64,000 nucleotides of DNA from Sphingomonas sp. (lineage in GTDB: Bacteria > Pseudomonadota > Alphaproteobacteria > Sphingomonadales > Sphingomonadaceae). Shown here piece after piece: positions 15,875 to 24,797 of this stretch (its first letter is position 1; every line of letters begins with the position of its first letter). The stretch covers positions 116,722 to 180,721 of the forward strand of contig NZ_JAQZBC010000011.1 of assembly GCF_029239295.1 (NCBI RefSeq). Direction: 5' to 3'. The notes beneath the pieces were generated by a model. That model searched no databases. It had not been told where the DNA came from and saw nothing but the letters and a program-made list of their open reading frames with translations. The translations under genes were made by a program, and so were the position numbers.

Positions 15875-17611
15875 ATGGCTGCAGTAGTTGGCGTAACCGA
15901 AGAGTGGCCGGCGCTGTCCCTCAACGATTGTATGACGCAGCTCTGTGCGCCCGGGGCTCTGCATGAGATAACAGAAGCGGTGATCGACGGCGTGCCGGTG
16001 CGCGTGTGGAAGAACGTGCCGTCCACCTTCACTGATCTCGCAACCCACGCTCGCCGTCATGATGATCGGGTCTTCCTTGTGCTTGGAGAAGACAGGATCA
16101 CCTATGCCGCATGGTACCGGGCAGCTGCGGCGCTTGCCGCCCATCTCACGGCACTAGGCCTCAGGCCAGGCGATCGTGTCGCTCTCGCGATGCGCAACCT
16201 CCCGGAGTGGCCGGTCGCCTATTTTGCGGCGCTTTCAATCGGTGCGATTGTCGTGCCGCTCAATGCCTGGTGGTCAGGTGACGAACTTGCCTTTGCGCTC
16301 GCCGACAGCGGTGCACGCATGTTGCTATGCGATGGCGAGCGGCACGCCCGGCTCACCGGGCATCCCGGTGCCATGGCGGATCTGGAGCATCTGCTCGTCA
16401 CGCGCTGTGCAGACGTTCGGGCCGAGGTTCCTCGACTGGAAGACGTTGTCGGCACGCCCGCCGCTTGGGCAAGCCTGCCGGACGCCGACCTCCCATCAGT
16501 CCCGATGGGCCCGGACGATCCCGCCACGATCTTCTATACCAGCGGCACCACCAGCCAGCCGAAGGGCGCTCTGGGTACGCATCGAAATGCGCTGACGAAC
16601 ATCTTCTCCTCCAGCTTCGCGACCATGCGAGCTGCGCTTCGCCGCGGCGGCGCAGCCGTTCCGCCGGCGCCCAAGGTCGTACTCCTTACCATCCCGTTCT
16701 TCCATGTGACCGGCTGCAACGCCCGGTTGCTCGGTTCGATGTGGAATGGAGATACGGTGGTGCTGATGCACCGCTGGGACGTGGATGAAGCGCTTGCGCT
16801 GATCGAACGTGAAGGGGTGAACAATGCCGGTGGCGTGCCCACGATCGGGTGGCAGTTGGTCGAGCATCCGAGTGCAGATCGATTTGATCTCTCGTCTCTG
16901 GAAAGTATCACCTACGGCGGCGCGCCGGCGGCCCCCGATCTCGTACGCCGGATCAAGTCGCGTTTCGGGGCATCACCCGGTTGCGGTTGGGGAATGACGG
17001 AGACGTCCGCCACCGTCACCAGTCACAACGGCGAGGAGTATCTTGCCCGACCCGACAGCGCGGGCCCGGCCGTCCCGGTTGCGCAGCTGCGGATCATGGA
17101 CATCGATGGCGTACGCGCGTGTAACGTAGGTGAGGTTGGTGAATTGTGGGTCAGCGGGCCGATGGTAGTGCGTGGCTATTGGCAACGGCCGGAGGCGACC
17201 GCCGAAACCTTCGTTCAGGGATGGTGCCGCACAGGAGACCTGGCCCGACTGGACGATGATGGCTTCTTGTACATCGTGGACCGGGCGAAGGACATCGTGA
17301 TCCGCGGAGGCGAGAACATCTATTCTATCGAGGTGGAAAACGTGCTGTTCGATCATCCCGCGGTGATCGACTGCGCACTTGTGCCTATCCCACACCGAAC
17401 GCTTGGCGAAGAGCCTGGCGCGGTCGTGAGCGTGCACGAGGGCGTCATTGTTACCGAAGCGGAGTTGCAGGATTGGGTGCGCCTGCGGCTCGCCGGATTC
17501 AAGGTGCCCGCCCGGATTGCGTTCTACGAGGGGCCGTTGCCCCGCAATGCCAACGGCAAGATCCTGAAAAAGGAACTGGTCGCGCTGTTCGCTGCTCCCG
17601 CACGTGCGTGA
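15875..17611 (+). CDS. AMP-forming acyl-CoA synthetase (class I adenylate-forming)
   Basis: The 578-residue enzyme activates a carboxylic acid to its CoA thioester using ATP. Motifs in order: FYTSGTTSQPKG (ATP loop), GWGMTETSA, RTGDLARLDDDGFLYIVDRAKD with the hinge Asp and Arg, IRGGENIYS, and the C-terminal PRNANGKILKKEL containing the catalytic Lys. The ATG at 15875 has AAGGA upstream and fits family length; the TTG at 15791 would overlap the promoter region. The gene could complete a pathway from the ester-cleavage product to an acyl-CoA for beta-oxidation. The transporter gene begins nine bases after its stop. Confidence 0.92.
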   Translation: MAAVVGVTEEWPALSLNDCMTQLCAPGALHEITEAVIDGVPVRVWKNVPSTFTDLATHARRHDDRVFLVLGEDRITYAAWYRAAAALAAHLTALGLRPGDRVALAMRNLPEWPVAYFAALSIGAIVVPLNAWWSGDELAFALADSGARMLLCDGERHARLTGHPGAMADLEHLLVTRCADVRAEVPRLEDVVGTPAAWASLPDADLPSVPMGPDDPATIFYTSGTTSQPKGALGTHRNALTNIFSSSFATMRAALRRGGAAVPPAPKVVLLTIPFFHVTGCNARLLGSMWNGDTVVLMHRWDVDEALALIEREGVNNAGGVPTIGWQLVEHPSADRFDLSSLESITYGGAPAAPDLVRRIKSRFGASPGCGWGMTETSATVTSHNGEEYLARPDSAGPAVPVAQLRIMDIDGVRACNVGEVGELWVSGPMVVRGYWQRPEATAETFVQGWCRTGDLARLDDDGFLYIVDRAKDIVIRGGENIYSIEVENVLFDHPAVIDCALVPIPHRTLGEEPGAVVSVHEGVIVTEAELQDWVRLRLAGFKVPARIAFYEGPLPRNANGKILKKELVALFAAPARA

Positions 17612-17620
17612 AGTCTGCCG

Positions 17621-18823
17621 GTGACCGGCAAGACGGCTGGATCAGACGCCGCCGCGGCAAGCCATGACACGCGATGGCGGTTGATCATCCTGGGTGGGAT
17701 CGCCGCGCTTGGCTCGCTCGCGGTACAGATCATCATCCCTGCCCTGCCGATGATCGCGCACAGCATCGGCGCGACATCACGTGACGCTCAGCTGATAATT
17801 GCCGTGTATGCGGTAGGTCTTGCGCTCGGACAGCTGATCTGCGGCCCGCTGGCTGATCGACATGGCAGACGTCCGGTGATGATGATCGGTCTGGTGACCT
17901 TTCTTGTTGGCTCGCTCTGCTGCGCGGCCGCGCCCAATCTTTTGCTCCTGCTGTGCGGACGCGCGATGCAGTCCCTTGGCGCCTCAGCAACTCTCTCGGC
18001 AGCGCGCGTCATGGCGACCGATCGGGCACCCATCGGGGGTGCTGCGGGGCCGCTGGCAATTCTCACAAGCGTGGCCCTGATCTCTCCGGCGCTGGCGCCG
18101 GTAATCGGCGGCGCGATGGTGGAATTCGCTGGCTGGCGTGCACTGTTCCTGATCCTGGCGGCCGTGATCGCGCTGGCGCTGGTACTCGCGGCGCACCTCT
18201 TGCCTGAAACCCGCCCTTGGGCAGGCGAGTCAGCGATCCCGCTAGAGGGCTTGATGCTGACCTATCGTCAGGTGCTGCGCGATGGACACTATGTACGGCT
18301 GGCACTGTCGAGTGCGTTGATCACCGCCGGCTTTCAGCTTTTCCTCGCGGTGTCACCGTTTCTCTTCGTTGGCATAGGCCTGACCCCTGCCGAGGCGGGG
18401 TTCTGCTATTCTGGCATCGCTTGCGCGATAATCGCGGGGACGTTGGCGGTACCGCTTCTCTCCCGGTGGCGCGGGGCCGCCGCCCGGCGGCTGGGTGCCG
18501 CCATTCTTGCTGCTGGCGGACTGGCGATCATAGCCGTCGCCGCCGTGGACACGCCGCTTGCCGGGCTGTTGGTCGCGATGACGCTTCTCGCGTTCGGTGC
18601 GGGGCTTACCGGCCCGACATTCATGGCAGAAGCGATCGAGGGCCAACGAGCCCGGCTCAGCACCGCCGTTGGTCTCTACGGCGCCTTGCAGTCGGGCGTG
18701 GCTGCCTTGATCGCGACCGTTATCGTTCGCCTGTCCCCGCTTCATGTCAGCATGGGAGGGGCCGGCGTGCTGGTCCTGATCGCGCTGATCCTCAGACACA
18801 GACCGTCTAACGTCAGAGAGTAA
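17621..18823 (+). CDS. MFS transporter, Bcr/CflA drug-resistance type
   Basis: The 400-residue protein has twelve predicted helices and the Bcr/CflA hallmarks: PALPMIAHSIGA in the first loop, VYAVGLALGQLICGPLADRHGRRPV (motif A, helix 2-3 loop), and a final helix ending RHRPSN. These transporters export small hydrophobic compounds by proton antiport. It starts at GTG 17621, nine bases after the CoA ligase, so it is almost certainly co-transcribed; here it may move a pathway substrate or intermediate. No strong ribosome site is visible, consistent with translational coupling. Confidence 0.87.
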   Translation: MTGKTAGSDAAAASHDTRWRLIILGGIAALGSLAVQIIIPALPMIAHSIGATSRDAQLIIAVYAVGLALGQLICGPLADRHGRRPVMMIGLVTFLVGSLCCAAAPNLLLLLCGRAMQSLGASATLSAARVMATDRAPIGGAAGPLAILTSVALISPALAPVIGGAMVEFAGWRALFLILAAVIALALVLAAHLLPETRPWAGESAIPLEGLMLTYRQVLRDGHYVRLALSSALITAGFQLFLAVSPFLFVGIGLTPAEAGFCYSGIACAIIAGTLAVPLLSRWRGAAARRLGAAILAAGGLAIIAVAAVDTPLAGLLVAMTLLAFGAGLTGPTFMAEAIEGQRARLSTAVGLYGALQSGVAALIATVIVRLSPLHVSMGGAGVLVLIALILRHRPSNVRE

Positions 18824-19152
18824 CTCCCGGGCGATAAGCCGAGCACAATACGCGCACGTGTACCGGCTCATGGATCAGGAAGCGCACCCATGTCTGACAC
18901 GGTAACCGTTTTCGGTGTGGTCGTCTTACACTGATTAAGCGCGGCTCGAACCAGATCAGAGTTTGCTGCACATTTGTCGGCAACTGTCGGTGTATTGTAT
19001 GAGGCGTGCCTCATTGCTGCCTTACATTGCTACGATCCAGACCAATCGAGAATGTCCTGATCATCATGGTCTATGGATACGGAACGTTGGGGGTGTCACT
19101 TGATGCTTTTCCTCGTGATAATGCGCGTTCCCACTGACTGTTTTGTTACGTC
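18824..19152 (+). other. Intergenic region with a 16-base palindrome upstream of a receptor gene
   Basis: No gene is visible. The palindrome ATGAGGC-GT-GCCTCAT at 18999-19014 stands out, and a TGTCGG direct repeat lies just before it (18976-18991). The region is less GC-rich than its neighbours and ends at the GTG start of the next TonB receptor, so it probably carries that gene's promoter and an operator. Confidence 0.45.
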
Positions 19153-21498
19153 GTGACAGTTTCGGCGCTGCTCGCAATGCTTGCCGCATCCGCCCAGCAG
19201 GCGCCGTTGCAAGCACCTGCGACCATCCCACCGCCCGCCTCTGACAGTGAAGATGACGCCACGGTCGTGGTCACCGGAAAACGCGTTCGCGGATCGGCGC
19301 TGAGTGACATTGATCCCGCTGCGGTGCTGGGGCCCGATGTGATCCGTGCCCTGGGCGCGACCAGCATGAAGCAGCTGATCGAGCGGTTGAGCCCGCTGGG
19401 ACGCTCGTTCACCGGCGAAGAGGCCGCGCTACTGCTAAACGGGCGCCGCATCTCTGGCTACGCGGACCTGCAGGGCATCCCGCCCGAAGCGATCGAGCGC
19501 ACGGAGATTCTCTCCGAGCAGGACGCGGTACGGTTCGGCTTTGCGCCCACGGTTCGTGTGATGAACTTTATCACCGTCAAGAACTTCCGCGCGCTGATGG
19601 CGCAGCAGATGACGGGCGTCACGAGCGAAGGAGGCGGGGAGACAAGCTTCATCGAAGCCAATTCATCACAGATCGACGGATCGCGTCGCCGGACGTTGAA
19701 CGTCAGCTACTTTCGTCACAATCGGGTGCTCGAGAGCGATCGCGGCATTGCCGCGGATCCGGACTTGCTCGGTCCGCTGGCAAGCGTGGACCCCGGTCGC
19801 TACCGCACCATCCAGCCGCAGGTCGATCTCTTCCACGTCGACACCACGTTCGCGGCCCCAGTTAGCGAAACGCTCGACGGATCGTTGAATGTGTCGATGG
19901 ATGCGCAGCGCAGTCGTGGGTTGAATGGCCTTTCCCCGGGATTGATGGATGAGGCGCCGGGCGGCACAGGGCTTCTTCCGAGCCACCCGTCGATCGCTCC
20001 GTCGGTTCTGCGGCAACGTGATACCAGCCTGACGCTTCATGCCGGCGGCACGTTGCAGGGACGGATCGGGCGATGGTCCTGGACAGCAACCTCAAGCTTC
20101 GACGCAGTGCGCAGCACGATTGCCGCCGAGCAGGGCCGCCCGCTGGCCCCGCCCGACGCCGGCGGCGCTGCGTCGACAACCGTTGATCGCAGCCGCACCG
20201 TGACCAACACCCTTGTTGGCAATCTGGTCGCCAACGGGCCAGCCATCCGGCTGCCCGCCGGCCCGGTGCAGATGACGGTGACGACGGACTATGCGCGGTC
20301 GACGAGTTCCGGAAGGTTGCTGGGCATGACAACGAGCGACCTAGACTTCACACGCGTTGCGCGCGGGGCGAGCGTCGCGGCGACGGTGCCGATCACCTCG
20401 CCCGACCTCGACCTTCCGTCGTTCCTCAGCCGCTTCACGGCGACCGGCATGATCGGGGTGTCGGACGTGTCGCATTTCGGCCAGCTGACCAGTTCCAACT
20501 ATGCGCTCAACTGGGCGCCTGCCCCGGCGCTGCAGCTATCCGCCTCGATTAGCCGTAACCAATCGCCGCCTGCAATCGCGCTTCTCACCGCGCCGACGGT
20601 GACCGCGCCAAACACGCCGTTCTTCGACTTCGCCACTGGCGGGAGCGTGCTGGTCAACGCCATCAGCGGCGGCAATCCCGCGCTTGTTCCGGAAAGGCGA
20701 CGCATCACGACGGTGGGCGCGGCCGTCCAGCCGATCAAGAACAAGGACGTGCAGTTCAGCCTCGACTATGTTGAAACCGACGTGCGCAATCTGGCGGTGA
20801 TCCCGGGCGGAGCGATCCTGCCGGTGCAGCTCGCGTTCGCGGACCGTTTCCTGCGCGCGCCCGACGGATCATTCTCCACGGTCGATCTCCGCTCCATCAA
20901 CATTACGCGTCAGCGCGAGCGCAAGCTGCGGCTGACCACCAACCTCACCGTTCCGCTGGGCAAGGCACCGCCGCCGCCCGAGGCGGATGCCGCAGACGCC
21001 AGCGCGCCGCCACCACCACCGCCGAAGCCGCGTCCGACATTTACCGCAAGTATTTCAACGACATTCCGTCTCGACGACTTCGTGACCTTGCGTCCGGACA
21101 CCCCGGCGTTCGACCTGCTCGACGGGGCGACGCTGGACGGGAAAGGTGGACGGCCGCGCTGGGAGATGGACGTGACGCTGGGGCTCAATGCCGGGCCCGC
21201 CACGGTGGGCACCTATGCGCGGCTGCAAGGACCGTCGCGGATCAGCAGCGACCTGCCGGATGCTGACCTTCGCTTCTCGGGCCGAACCTGGATCGTCTTC
21301 TACAGCACGGTGCAGGTGGACAAGATCGTTCAGCGCGACTGGGCGAAGCGGATGTCGATGCTGTTCGCGGTCGAGAACCTGCTGAATGACCGCATCAATG
21401 TGCGCGATCGTGCGGGTGCGACGCCGAACCGATACCAGGGCGCCTATCTCGATCCGGTCGGTCGATCCATCCGCCTGGGCGTCCGCAAGCTGTTCTAG
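19153..21498 (+). CDS. TonB-dependent receptor-like outer-membrane protein
   Basis: The 781-residue protein begins with a short hydrophobic leader (SALLAMLAASAQQ), then DDATVVVTGKRVRG, a plug domain with LLLNGRRISGYADLQGIPPEAIERTEILS and VRVMNFITVKNF, and a beta barrel ending SIRLGVRKLF. An unusual Pro-rich segment (two PPPP runs between about residues 607 and 628) interrupts the barrel. The substrate is unknown. The start is a GTG; a stop codon six triplets upstream rules out a much longer N terminus. It stands alone after a regulatory-looking intergenic region and is probably not part of the preceding catabolic operon. Confidence 0.87.
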   Translation: MTVSALLAMLAASAQQAPLQAPATIPPPASDSEDDATVVVTGKRVRGSALSDIDPAAVLGPDVIRALGATSMKQLIERLSPLGRSFTGEEAALLLNGRRISGYADLQGIPPEAIERTEILSEQDAVRFGFAPTVRVMNFITVKNFRALMAQQMTGVTSEGGGETSFIEANSSQIDGSRRRTLNVSYFRHNRVLESDRGIAADPDLLGPLASVDPGRYRTIQPQVDLFHVDTTFAAPVSETLDGSLNVSMDAQRSRGLNGLSPGLMDEAPGGTGLLPSHPSIAPSVLRQRDTSLTLHAGGTLQGRIGRWSWTATSSFDAVRSTIAAEQGRPLAPPDAGGAASTTVDRSRTVTNTLVGNLVANGPAIRLPAGPVQMTVTTDYARSTSSGRLLGMTTSDLDFTRVARGASVAATVPITSPDLDLPSFLSRFTATGMIGVSDVSHFGQLTSSNYALNWAPAPALQLSASISRNQSPPAIALLTAPTVTAPNTPFFDFATGGSVLVNAISGGNPALVPERRRITTVGAAVQPIKNKDVQFSLDYVETDVRNLAVIPGGAILPVQLAFADRFLRAPDGSFSTVDLRSINITRQRERKLRLTTNLTVPLGKAPPPPEADAADASAPPPPPPKPRPTFTASISTTFRLDDFVTLRPDTPAFDLLDGATLDGKGGRPRWEMDVTLGLNAGPATVGTYARLQGPSRISSDLPDADLRFSGRTWIVFYSTVQVDKIVQRDWAKRMSMLFAVENLLNDRINVRDRAGATPNRYQGAYLDPVGRSIRLGVRKLF

Positions 21499-21702
21499 GG
21501 GAGCCTTCCACCGGGGCCATTTGGCCTCGGGTACCGTGTGGCCGGCCTGTATCCGGCAAAATTCGGCCGCGCTGGGGACCGGCGTGGCCAGCAGCGCCTG
21601 CCGATGCGGCGGCACCCCCGCGCCGCTTGGGCAAACCCCGTATTTCCGCCGCGATCAATGTGGTGCTTCACGAATTCGGCTGCGCGGTGAGCGGAGAGGA
21701 TC

Positions 21703-22437
21703 GTGGAGAACACTCGAAAGTTAGCGGCCGAATTGATCGGCACCTTCTGGTTGACGTTCGGCGGCTGCGGCTCGGCCGTGCTGGCGGCGGGGTTCCCGGA
21801 GCTGGGCATCGGTTTTGCCGGGGTATCGCTCGCCTTCGGGCTGACCGTCCTGACAATGGCCTATGCCATCGGCCATGTGTCGGGTTGCCACCTCAACCCC
21901 GCCGTGACGGTGGGGCTGGCCGCCGGCGGACGCTTTCCGGCGAGCGGCGTCCTGCCCTATATCATCGCGCAGGTTCTGGGCGGTATCCTGGGCGCGTTCG
22001 TCCTGTACGTCATCGCGAGCGGCGCCCCCGGCTTCGACCTGGTCGCGTCGGGCTTTGCCGCCAACGGCTATGGCGCGCATTCGCCGGGCGGCTATTCGGC
22101 GGGTGCGGCGTTCATCGCCGAAGTCGTGCTGACCGCGGGTTTCCTGTTCGTCATCATGGGGGCGACCCATGGGCGTGCGCCGGTGCAATTCGCCCCGATC
22201 GCGATCGGGCTGGCGCTGACGCTGATCCACCTCATCAGCATTCCCGTGACCAACACGTCGGTGAACCCGGCGCGCAGCACGGGGCCAGCGCTGTTCGTCG
22301 GCGGCTGGGCATTGGCGCAGCTGTGGATGTTCTGGGTGGCGCCGCTGATCGGCGGCGCGGCGGGCGGCCTACTCTACCGCTGGATCAGCCCGATGCCGCA
22401 ACAGGATGTGGTCGGCGATCCATCCCACCAGCGATAG
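21703..22437 (+). CDS. aqpZ: Aquaporin Z
   Basis: The 244-residue six-helix water channel has both pore signatures, HLNPAVTVG (first NPA, about residue 62) and [14 protein letters not shown] (second NPA, about residue 185), with the Arg of the selectivity filter directly after the second. The [11 protein letters not shown] block and the overall length match AqpZ, which speeds water flow across the inner membrane. It starts with GTG at 21703 after GGAGAGGA. It is convergent with the small membrane gene at 22506. Confidence 0.95.
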   Translation: MENTRKLAAELIGTFWLTFGGCGSAVLAAGFPELGIGFAGVSLAFGLTVLTMAYAIGHVSGCHLNPAVTVGLAAGGRFPASGVLPYIIAQVLGGILGAFVLYVIASGAPGFDLVASGFAANGYGAHSPGGYSAGAAFIAEVVLTAGFLFVIMGATHGRAPVQFAPIAIGLALTLIHLISIPVTNTSVNPARSTGPALFVGGWALAQLWMFWVAPLIGGAAGGLLYRWISPMPQQDVVGDPSHQR

Positions 22438-22505
22438 AGCGGAGACGGTCAGCGGCTGCCGTTGGCCCGGCCGCCAGCCCCGGTGGTCAGCCCCTGCGGC
22501 GGCGG

Positions 22506-22775
22506 TCAGCCCGGCCGGCGCGCGAAGCTGCTGGCCGCCAGCCAGCCGAGCAAGGCCGCGCCGCCCAGCCACAGCATGAAGGCGGCGCTGTTGCCCAGCA
22601 ACGCGCAACCAAGTCCCGGCGCGCAGGCCGCGGCGACCAGCAGGCGGCGGTTGCGACCGGTTGGATCGCCGCCCTCCCCGGCGGTGCGCCGCCGCTTGGG
22701 ATCGCCGAGGCACAGCAGGAACACCGGCAAGGCCGAGATTGCGAGCGCCAGCAGGGCGAGCACGACGGTGGTCAT
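22506..22775 (-). CDS. Small membrane protein, DUF3325-like, in the PepSY iron-uptake cluster
   Basis: The 89-residue protein has an N-terminal helix (VVLALLALAISALPVFLLC), the charged GDPKRRR turn, and two further hydrophobic segments. This is the pattern of DUF3325 proteins, which usually end siderophore-receptor/PepSY clusters. Its ATG overlaps the stop of the PepSY gene as ATGA, so it is translationally coupled as the last gene of a three-gene unit. The function is unknown; a role in ferric-siderophore processing at the inner membrane is inferred from context only. Confidence 0.7.
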   Translation of the reverse strand: MTTVVLALLALAISALPVFLLCLGDPKRRRTAGEGGDPTGRNRRLLVAAACAPGLGCALLGNSAAFMLWLGGAALLGWLAASSFARRPG

Positions 22776-24364
22776 GCCTCCACCGGATCCAGACGGGCCG
22801 CCCGCGCCGGCGCGACCCGTGGCGCAGTGTTCAGGCTGCCGCGGACCAGCCAGACGCCGGCGATGACAAAGGCGAGGTCGAGCGCGGCGATGACCGGCTG
22901 GCCACCCGAGATCGCCTCCGCCCAGCCGGGGCCGCCAGCGACCAGCAGCCGGAGCACGGGCAAGGACAGCATCACCACGCCGGTGGCGCCCTTCAGCAGC
23001 AGTGTCAGCCGGTCGTTGCTGCGCGCCAGCACGCCGGCGAGGATCGCGGCTGCCGCCGCGATGAGGAACGCCGTTGTCGTCCAATAGACCGCAGTGCCGA
23101 GCGGCATCGTCACCAGGAACGCCGCAGCCGCGACGACCAGCCCCAGCGGCAGGCCATGGCCCACCACGGTGACCGTGCGTTCCAGCCAGATCAGCGAGCG
23201 GGCATCGTCACGCCGGCGGATCACCCACAGCCGCATCCCCGTGAAGGTGACGTAGCACATGGCGAAACCGAGCCCGAACCAGATCGCCTTTGACAGCATG
23301 CCGGCGAAATTGCCGAAATGGAGCGGCCCCATGATGCCGACCAGCGTGCCGCCGGCGGACGGCTGGGCACCGACCTGCGGCTTGGCGCGGATGAACGCCG
23401 CCGTGGCGCCGTTATACAGCAGCGCAACCGGCTCCAGATCGCCCGACCGAGGGTTGTGGTAGCTGGTGACGGTGGCATCGGCGCGGCCGAAATTCTCGAT
23501 CGCGACAAAGGTCGGCACTTCGCCGGTGCGGCGGATCGCGTCGCTGGTGATCCGGTCGAGATTGCCGGCCGGCGTGGCGCGCGGATCGGGCGTGCCGGGG
23601 TTGCCGAAAACCGCGTGCTGCAATGCCTCCACGTCGCCGCTGAACGCTGCCGCCGCGACGACCGGCAGCCCGACGGTGCCATAGAAAGAGAAGAAGCTGC
23701 CGGTGAACGCCAGCACGAAGGCGAAGGGCAGGCTCCAGGTTCCGGCAACGCTGTGCATGTCGCGCGTCGCCAGCACCGGCTTCGCCCGGCGGCGAAGCGT
23801 GAAGATGTCCTTGAACAGATGGCGGTGGATCAGCAGCCCGGATACCGCGGCGACGAGCATCGCGAGGCCCAGAATGCCGGTCAGCACCAGCCCCCAGGGA
23901 TTGGGCACGTGCAGGCGGACATGAGTGTCGACCAGAAAGGTGCTGAGCGCGTCGTCGTTGCGCGGGCCGAACAGGTCGTCGATATTGCCCGTGGTGGCGT
24001 TCAGCACGCGGCCCTGATGATCGAGCTGGTAGAAGACGCCCGCCTCGGTCGGCACGCCGTCCGCGCCCGTTTCGTGACGGTGGAAGAAGACGCCGAGCCC
24101 GTGGTCGCCGGTTTCCCAGATGTTGACCGCCTCGCGATAGCGCGCCGGCGTCTGGTCGGTCAGGCGGCGCAGCGTCGCATCGACCGGCTGGGCGAAGGAT
24201 GAGCGGGTCGCGACATGGCCCGCGGACCATGCGCCGATCTCATGCGCGAACACCGCCGCGGTACCGGTGAGCACCACCGCATAAAGCAACAGGCCAAGCA
24301 GGATCCCGGACCAGCCATGGACCGCGACCATCGCCTTGGTCTGATCCTTCCTCAGATTGATCAT
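22772..24364 (-). CDS. PepSY-associated transmembrane protein (probable ferric-siderophore reductase-like)
   Basis: The 530-residue protein starts MINLRKDQTKAMVAVHGWSGILLG, the typical PepSY-TM first helix, and has further helices around residues 155-180, 205-230, 345-365 and several in the last third. HSVAGTWSLPFAFVLAFTGSFFSFY and GPLHFGNFAGM contain conserved helix histidines that could bind heme. Family members near siderophore receptors (FoxB/FsrB-like) are thought to reduce ferric siderophores or move them inward. Both ends overlap neighbours by ATGA. It is divergent from the siderophore receptor across a candidate Fur box. Confidence 0.88.
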   Translation of the reverse strand: MINLRKDQTKAMVAVHGWSGILLGLLLYAVVLTGTAAVFAHEIGAWSAGHVATRSSFAQPVDATLRRLTDQTPARYREAVNIWETGDHGLGVFFHRHETGADGVPTEAGVFYQLDHQGRVLNATTGNIDDLFGPRNDDALSTFLVDTHVRLHVPNPWGLVLTGILGLAMLVAAVSGLLIHRHLFKDIFTLRRRAKPVLATRDMHSVAGTWSLPFAFVLAFTGSFFSFYGTVGLPVVAAAAFSGDVEALQHAVFGNPGTPDPRATPAGNLDRITSDAIRRTGEVPTFVAIENFGRADATVTSYHNPRSGDLEPVALLYNGATAAFIRAKPQVGAQPSAGGTLVGIMGPLHFGNFAGMLSKAIWFGLGFAMCYVTFTGMRLWVIRRRDDARSLIWLERTVTVVGHGLPLGLVVAAAAFLVTMPLGTAVYWTTTAFLIAAAAAILAGVLARSNDRLTLLLKGATGVVMLSLPVLRLLVAGGPGWAEAISGGQPVIAALDLAFVIAGVWLVRGSLNTAPRVAPARAARLDPVEA

Positions 24365-24684
24365 CCGTTCGTCTCCGCCGCCGGGGGGCTGGCCATCATT
24401 CGGGCGGCAACCAGGCCGCCGTGGACAAGAAACAGGGCGCCCGCGATCAGCGCGACTCGCGACAGCCGCCGATCGAGGCAGGCGTGAAAGAACAGCAGCG
24501 CCCACACCAGCGGCGCGAGCACGAGGGGAATCGCGAGATTGTCGATCCCCGCCGCACCGCCCGGCAGCCACAGCGGCGTGCCGGCCAGCACCGCCAGCGT
24601 CACGATGATCGCACCTGGCCCTGCCAGAAGAATCCGCGCCCATTTACTCGCGGAAAGCTGCGCTGGAGAGGTCGCCTCGGCCAT
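24361..24684 (-). CDS. Small membrane protein, DUF3649-like, first gene of the PepSY cluster
   Basis: The 107-residue protein has three hydrophobic segments: ILLAGPGAIIVTLAVLAGTPLWLPGG, LAIPLVLAPLVWALLFFHACL and VALIAGALFLVHGGLVAARM. These resemble DUF3649 proteins that accompany PepSY reductases and siderophore receptors. The ATG at 24684 fits the family start; upstream in-frame codons would read through the promoter region. Its stop overlaps the PepSY start (ATGA). Function unknown. Confidence 0.65.
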   Translation of the reverse strand: MAEATSPAQLSASKWARILLAGPGAIIVTLAVLAGTPLWLPGGAAGIDNLAIPLVLAPLVWALLFFHACLDRRLSRVALIAGALFLVHGGLVAARMMASPPAAETNG

Positions 24685-24727
24685 GCGGCAGGGAATAGAA
24701 ACTCGCTCCGGCGATGGCAAGAAAAAT

Positions 24728-24746
24728 GCTATTGATAATCTTTCGC
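24728..24746. promoter_or_regulatory. Candidate Fur box between divergent iron-uptake genes
   Basis: The core ATTGATAATC aligns with the Fur consensus GATAATGATAATCATTATC; by eye 14 of 19 positions agree. It lies between the minus-strand DUF3649/PepSY unit and the plus-strand siderophore receptor, where one Fur site could repress both when iron is plentiful. Confidence 0.6.
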
Positions 24747-24797
24747 ACCCATTTAGAGGCGCCGGCAACGAACGAAATCTAATCGGAAGGGTGGACA

